Assembly (NCBI GenBank): GCA_047632595.1
Contig: JBLIDK010000030.1
Span: forward strand, 1-25,731
Length of the DNA: 25,731 nt
Reading direction: 5' to 3'
Source: JBLIDK01 sp047632595
Lineage (GTDB): Bacteria > Bacteroidota > Bacteroidia > Sphingobacteriales > Sphingobacteriaceae
Shown here: positions 21,310 to 25,731 of the stretch, one piece after another
How positions within the stretch are numbered: the first letter of the stretch is position 1
Layout of the letters: each line of letters begins with the position of its first letter
The notes under the pieces: generated by a model
Told to the model about the DNA's origin: nothing
The model's input: the letters and a program-made list of their open reading frames with translations, nothing else
Databases searched by the model: none
Position numbers and translations under genes: made by a program

Positions 21310-22836
21310 ATGCTTGAAAAGGTGTTAATTCTTGATGTCGGTTCGCAATATACTCAGCTAATTGCTCGACGTGTCCGTGAACTTAATGTTTACTGCGAAA
21401 TCCATCCCTATAATCATCTTCCAGAAATGGACGATTCCTTTACGGGTGTAATAATCTCTGGAAGTCCTCATTCGGTGAGAGAGGCTGACCATCCAACAAT
21501 TCCTCTGGAATACTTTGGCGATATTCCTGTACTTGGCGTATGCTATGGTGCACAATTTATTGCTCAATTAAAAGGTGGCGATGTTCAGGCTAGTAAAACT
21601 CGTGAGTATGGAAGAGCTATTATCGGTAAAAAAAGTTCAACAAACCCTTTAGTTAAAAACTTACCCGAAAATTCACAAGTGTGGATGTCGCATGCAGACA
21701 CAATTAAATCGGTTCCAGATGATTTCGAAATTATAGCCAGCACTGAAACAGTAGAAGTTGCTGCTTACCACATTAAAAACACTAATATTTACGGCATTCA
21801 GTTTCATCCTGAAGTAACACATTCAATTGATGGAAAGCAGCTTTTGCATGACTTTCTAATAGGAATTTGTGGTTGCAAGCAAGATTGGACTCCTTTATCA
21901 TTTATTGAATCGACAATTGAAGAATTGAAGGAAACAGTAAAAGACGATAAAGTTGTTTTAGGATTGAGTGGTGGTGTGGATTCTACAGTAGCCGCCTGTT
22001 TACTTCAAAAAGCAATTGGCGAAAACTTATATTGTATTTTTGTAAATAACGGTCTATTAAGAAAAGACGAGTACGATTCGGTTTTAGATTCATATAAGAA
22101 TATGGGTCTAAACGTAAAAGGAGTGGATGCGACGGATTTATTTATGGACGCCTTAAAAGGAATTTCAGATCCAGAAGGTAAAAGAAAAGCTATAGGTAAG
22201 GCCTTTATTGACGTTTTTGATATAGAATCTAACAAACTTGAAAATGTAAAGTGGTTAGGTCAAGGAACTATTTACCCTGATGTAATTGAATCAATTTCAG
22301 TAAAGGGACCTTCTGCAACAATTAAATCTCATCATAATGTTGGTGGATTGCCAGCATATATGAAACTAAAGGTTGTTGAACCTCTAAAACTTCTTTTTAA
22401 AGATGAAGTACGAAGAGTTGGAACAGCTATGGGTATTAATCCAGATATACTTGGAAGACACCCGTTTCCAGGACCAGGATTAGGAATAAGAATTTTAGGA
22501 GATATTACACCTGAAAAAGTAAACGTTTTGCAATTAGCAGACTCTTACTTTATAAATGGACTAAAAGAATGGGGCTTGTACGACAGAGTTTGGCAAGCAG
22601 GAGTGATGCTTTTACCAATTAAATCAGTTGGAGTTATGGGAGACGAAAGAACGTATGAAAACGTTGTTGCCCTAAGAGCAGTTGAATCTGTTGACGGAAT
22701 GACAGCCGATTGGTGCGACTTACCGCATAAATTTTTAGCCAAAGTTTCAAACGATATCATAAATAACGTAAAAGGTGTAAATAGAGTGGTGTACGATATT
22801 AGCAGTAAACCACCTGCCACTATCGAATGGGAATAA
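21310..22836 (+). CDS. guaA: GMP synthase (glutamine-hydrolysing)
   Basis: GuaA aminates XMP to GMP with ammonia from glutamine. From the ATG at 21310 it is 508 aa. The class I glutamine amidotransferase domain (about 4-190) has nucleophile Cys78 (GVCYGAQ) with His166 and Glu168 (QFHPEV). The ATP pyrophosphatase domain begins at about 210 with the P-loop LSGGVDS (219-225). The C-terminal dimerisation part contains GRHPFPGPGLGIR and ends KPPATIEWE, the usual terminus. An upstream TTG (21304) is rejected because it falls in the promoter box. The last 10 bases overlap the next gene. Confidence 0.97.
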   Translation: MLEKVLILDVGSQYTQLIARRVRELNVYCEIHPYNHLPEMDDSFTGVIISGSPHSVREADHPTIPLEYFGDIPVLGVCYGAQFIAQLKGGDVQASKTREYGRAIIGKKSSTNPLVKNLPENSQVWMSHADTIKSVPDDFEIIASTETVEVAAYHIKNTNIYGIQFHPEVTHSIDGKQLLHDFLIGICGCKQDWTPLSFIESTIEELKETVKDDKVVLGLSGGVDSTVAACLLQKAIGENLYCIFVNNGLLRKDEYDSVLDSYKNMGLNVKGVDATDLFMDALKGISDPEGKRKAIGKAFIDVFDIESNKLENVKWLGQGTIYPDVIESISVKGPSATIKSHHNVGGLPAYMKLKVVEPLKLLFKDEVRRVGTAMGINPDILGRHPFPGPGLGIRILGDITPEKVNVLQLADSYFINGLKEWGLYDRVWQAGVMLLPIKSVGVMGDERTYENVVALRAVESVDGMTADWCDLPHKFLAKVSNDIINNVKGVNRVVYDISSKPPATIEWE

Positions 22837-24035
22837 GAAATCTATTAGCTATTATTTTAGTTTTAGGCCTTGCAATTGAAGCAAAGTCGCAAGATTTTAA
22901 CACTCTTTTTAATACTACAAAGCCAGAAGTAGTAGTTAAAGAACCAGTAAATATTTCTCTTTTATTACCTTTTTGTTTGAATAGAGCAGATTCTAATCAA
23001 ACAAGTACCACCAAAAGCTTAGTTAATGCGTCACTTGACTATTATCAAGGAGCGCGATTGGCTTTGGCACTGTCTAAATCAACTACCCAAATAAATTTAG
23101 ATGTTAAGGATACCGATTTGAATTCTGAAGTTTTAGAACAAATGCAATTGACAAATCAACTACAAGACAAACAACTTGTGGTTGGACCGGCATTTACTGA
23201 ACAAATTGCAAGTATATCTAATTATCTAGAATATTATCAGATCCCTATTATTTCTCCACTTTCAGACAATAACCTTACTAATTTGTATAACCCTTGGCTA
23301 ATAAACTCAATTACTTCTAATGATGTACACGCTGGAAAAATTGTAGAATTTGTAACCAAAAAGCACAAGTTTACGGATAACATTTTAGTAGTAAGTTCTT
23401 CAGATTTAGATGATAAAGACTTTTTAAATTCAGTTCAATTGGGTTTTGATAGTCACAATAAAACTTGGTTTGTTTCCTCATTGGAATTAATTAATCAAGA
23501 GAATTTTAAGGTTGAAGAGATACTGCCTTTTTTACGTAAAGATTCAACTTCAATAATTATTATTGCATCAGATAATGTGCCAATGGTTACTTCGGTAATG
23601 AGGTACTTAAGATCGAAAAATTTGACACATCCAACAGTAGTTTATGCCCACCCAAAAATTGCCAGAGCAGCTACAGTAAATGTTGAATTAATGCAAGCGT
23701 TAAATGTTCATGCTCCAATTGAGGAATTTTTAAACTACCAAAATCCAAAAGTAATCAAGTTTGTTGAAGAGTATAAGAAGCAATTTGGTTTAGAACCATC
23801 AGACTTTGCCTTTAAAGGCTATAATTTGTTCTCTTATTTATCAAATTTGATTGACCAACACGGAAGAGACTTTATGTTTTTTGTTGATTATAAACCTTTT
23901 CCAGTGTTAGGAACTACTTTTAAATTCGAATCTGTTTATAATAACTCACCTGAAGGTAAGCTTACTGCAGGCTATAGAAACACCCACACTAGGATGTTTA
24001 AATTTGTAAATTATTCTTTAATACCTGCCTACTAA
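22827..24035 (+). CDS. Periplasmic type-I binding-fold protein (amino-acid-ABC/LppC-like)
   Basis: This 402 aa protein has a signal peptide (1-22, ending AKSQ). The remainder resembles the type-I periplasmic binding fold: VNISLLLPFCLNRAD (41-55), SLDYYQGARLAL (69-80), LVVGPAFTEQIASISNYLEYYQIPIISPLSD (about 117-147), and later FAFKGYNLF. Relatives in Flavobacteria often carry LysM repeats before this fold, which are absent here. No ABC transporter genes are near, so a role in sensing or in cell-wall enzyme control, as for LpoA, is an alternative to transport. It overlaps guaA by 10 bp and the methyltransferase gene by 1 bp. Confidence 0.75.
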   Translation: MGIRNLLAIILVLGLAIEAKSQDFNTLFNTTKPEVVVKEPVNISLLLPFCLNRADSNQTSTTKSLVNASLDYYQGARLALALSKSTTQINLDVKDTDLNSEVLEQMQLTNQLQDKQLVVGPAFTEQIASISNYLEYYQIPIISPLSDNNLTNLYNPWLINSITSNDVHAGKIVEFVTKKHKFTDNILVVSSSDLDDKDFLNSVQLGFDSHNKTWFVSSLELINQENFKVEEILPFLRKDSTSIIIIASDNVPMVTSVMRYLRSKNLTHPTVVYAHPKIARAATVNVELMQALNVHAPIEEFLNYQNPKVIKFVEEYKKQFGLEPSDFAFKGYNLFSYLSNLIDQHGRDFMFFVDYKPFPVLGTTFKFESVYNNSPEGKLTAGYRNTHTRMFKFVNYSLIPAY

Positions 24036-25213
24036 TGAATTGGATTGCCAGACATGTGGCAAATGCCAAAAAAATAGTTGACTTATATCAAGGGGAGCAA
24101 CCTCTTCATCACTTTTTACAGAATTATTTTAAGCAGAATAAACACATGGGTTCAAAAGACCGTCGTTCTGCAAGAGCTTTGGTATATGAATACTTCCGAT
24201 TTGGGAAAGCGCTAAATAAACTGGGCTTTGAAGAAAGATTAGCCGTTTCATCCCTTCTTTGTAGCCCTCAAGTTTCAGAAGTTTATTCTTATGTTTTTGA
24301 CGTACCTCAATCGACACAAATTTTACCATTAAACAAACGCATTCAATTTATACATTCTCGCTATGCAGAGTTTAATATTTTAGATGTCTTCCCTTTTGGG
24401 GAACACTTATCTTCAAGTATTAATAAACTAGATTATTGCCTATCAATAACACAACAACCTGATGTATTTGTGCGAGTGGATGAAGGTTTTGAAAAACAAT
24501 TTGAAAAAGATTGTAAAGAAAATGAATTAACGTTTTCAATTGCTGGTCTACCAGGGAACTGCTACAGATTTCCTCCAGCTACTAATCTAAATTGGTTAAA
24601 CGATAAATCTTCTAAGTCGAAAAGAACCTTTGCTGAAATTCAAGATTTATCATCGCAAAAAACTCAAGATTACTTTAAAATTAAAAAAGACGAATTCTGG
24701 ATAGATGCTTGTGCTGGTGCAGGTGGAAAAAGTCTCCTATTAAAAGATTTAGAACCGAGTGTGTCAATTTTAGCTTTAGATGTTCGAGAAAATATCCTAA
24801 AAAACTATGAAAACCGCATGGAAAATCATGGATTTAGTCGCTATCATTGCCAAAAATTGGAAAAAAACTGGGAAGGATTTATGCCAAAGGAATTGGCGGA
24901 TGGTATTATTGTAGATGCCCCTTGCTCTGGAAGTGGAACTTGGTCTAGAACGCCTGAAATGCTTCATTACTTTAAAGAAGAACAGATTGAAACTTATCAT
25001 TCATTACAAGTTTCATTGGTTAAAAAGACTATGGAATTTTTAAAAGAAGGTAAAACACTAACCTATATTACTTGTTCGGTTTTTGCTAAAGAAAATGAAG
25101 AGGTGGTGAATAAGATAATAAGTGAAACTTCGTTAAAATTGGATACATCCTCTTACATTAAAGGATACAAGGATAAAGCAGATACAATGTTCGTAGCACG
25201 ATTCATTTTATAA
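24035..25213 (+). CDS. RsmB/NOP-family RNA (cytosine-5) methyltransferase
   Basis: This 392 aa protein methylates C5 of cytosine in rRNA or tRNA using SAM. The N-terminal part (about 1-130) is helical, with KDRRSARALVYEYFRFGKAL. The catalytic domain contains FAEIQDLSSQ (199-208), SAM motif I DACAGAGGKS (224-233), motif IV DAPCSGSGTW (294-303) with Cys297, and motif VI TYITCSVF (343-350) with Cys347, expected to be the nucleophile. The target base cannot be told. Its ATG shares one base with the previous stop codon (TAATG). Confidence 0.92.
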   Translation: MNWIARHVANAKKIVDLYQGEQPLHHFLQNYFKQNKHMGSKDRRSARALVYEYFRFGKALNKLGFEERLAVSSLLCSPQVSEVYSYVFDVPQSTQILPLNKRIQFIHSRYAEFNILDVFPFGEHLSSSINKLDYCLSITQQPDVFVRVDEGFEKQFEKDCKENELTFSIAGLPGNCYRFPPATNLNWLNDKSSKSKRTFAEIQDLSSQKTQDYFKIKKDEFWIDACAGAGGKSLLLKDLEPSVSILALDVRENILKNYENRMENHGFSRYHCQKLEKNWEGFMPKELADGIIVDAPCSGSGTWSRTPEMLHYFKEEQIETYHSLQVSLVKKTMEFLKEGKTLTYITCSVFAKENEEVVNKIISETSLKLDTSSYIKGYKDKADTMFVARFIL

Positions 25214-25219
25214 CCACGC

Positions 25220-25249
25220 TTTGTCCAAATACTTTTTTATTTATCTTGC
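25220..25249 (+). promoter_or_regulatory. Weak promoter candidate of the UPF0173 gene
   Basis: TTTG at 25220-25223 is followed, 18 bases later, by TATCTTGC at 25242-25249, which differs from TAnnTTTG at two positions. The leader to the ATG at 25276 would be about 22 bases. Confidence 0.3.
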
Positions 25250-25275
25250 GAAAGCAACTACCAAAACCACAGTAA

Positions 25276-25731
25276 ATGAACATTACTTATTATGGACATT
25301 CTTGTTTTTCAGTAAGTGTAAATGGAAAAACAATATTTATAGACCCTTTTATTAAGCCAAACGAATTAGCAGCAGGTGTTGACTTTGATGGTTTACTCGG
25401 GCACTATATATTGGTTTCGCATGCTCATGAAGATCATATTGCTGATTTAGTGGAATTAGCTAAAAATACAGGTGCTCAGGTTATTTCAAACTTCGAAATA
25501 GTTACTTGGGCAGAAAAACAAGGAATAACAAACGTACACCCTATGAATATTGGTGGAAGTTGTGAATTTGAATTTGGAACAGTAACCATGTTAAATGCGG
25601 TACATTCAAGTAGTTTTCCTGATGGAACCTATGGAGGTAACCCAGCTGGATTCTTAATAACTGTTGGTGAAAAGAGACTCTATTATGCCGGTGATACAGC
25701 TTTAATGACAGATATGAAGTTGTTCGGAGAT
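25276..25731 (+). CDS. UPF0173-type metal-dependent hydrolase, metallo-beta-lactamase fold (5' part)
   Basis: The reading frame is open from the ATG at 25276 to the window edge, 152 codons; the family is usually about 225 aa, so the C-terminal third is missing. The N-terminus MNITYYGHSCFSV is typical. The metal motif is HAHEDH (His49, His51, Asp53, His54), with a further His in LNAVHSSSF and Asp in YYAGDTAL. The substrate of this family is not established. It is the second metallo-beta-lactamase-fold protein in the window, unlike rnz in motif context. Confidence 0.88.
   Translation, partial: MNITYYGHSCFSVSVNGKTIFIDPFIKPNELAAGVDFDGLLGHYILVSHAHEDHIADLVELAKNTGAQVISNFEIVTWAEKQGITNVHPMNIGGSCEFEFGTVTMLNAVHSSSFPDGTYGGNPAGFLITVGEKRLYYAGDTALMTDMKLFGD

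Overview
The window is AT-rich, gene-dense chromosomal DNA from a member of the Bacteroidota. Flavobacteriales-like is my best guess from gene content, not from a search. The evidence is candidate -7 promoter boxes of the Bacteroidota type (TAnnTTTG) at many starts, almost no Shine-Dalgarno sequences, a TPR/PD40/OmpA protein of the PorE type, DUF5777-like and FadL-like outer-membrane barrels, and a CX4CH cytochrome lipoprotein. Most of the window is core metabolism and translation. I see no prophage, insertion sequence, CRISPR array or defence island.

Layout: kdsA (+, 51-863) meets a minus-strand run read 5574->860: proS, a conserved unknown, queE, and the PorE-like OmpA protein. A plus-strand pair follows, a low-complexity lipoprotein and a FadL/OMPP1-like barrel (5700-8722). 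Next are thrB (-), an FGE-fold exported protein (+), an FKBP lipoprotein (-) divergent from dgkA (+), a small lipoprotein ORF with an apparent one-base frame problem (-), and bioY (+). A minus-strand run phoH-purC-STAS-rnz is read 15959->12725. Divergent from it is a DUF62 gene overlapping an ABM-domain gene (16047-17098). An EVE-domain gene and an acyl-CoA thioesterase converge at 17676.

The one gene-poor stretch (18193-18981) holds a tRNA-Arg(UCG) with an unusual elbow, its terminator, a 104-bp direct duplication around a 26/27-bp tandem array, a 13-bp hairpin and a perfect 32-bp palindrome. The palindrome lies just upstream of a three-gene unit: CX4CH cytochrome lipoprotein, di-haem cytochrome, and DUF5777-like barrel. 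guaA follows, overlapping a type-I periplasmic-binding-fold protein that overlaps an RsmB/NOP RNA methyltransferase. The window ends inside a UPF0173-type metallo-beta-lactamase-fold hydrolase.

Best candidates for something new: the cytochrome/barrel unit with its palindrome, the tRNA-linked repeat array, the tRNA 19-56 covariation, the DUF62 protein lacking two catalytic residues, and apparently leaderless kdsA and guaA. All family calls come from reading motifs by eye; no database search was possible.
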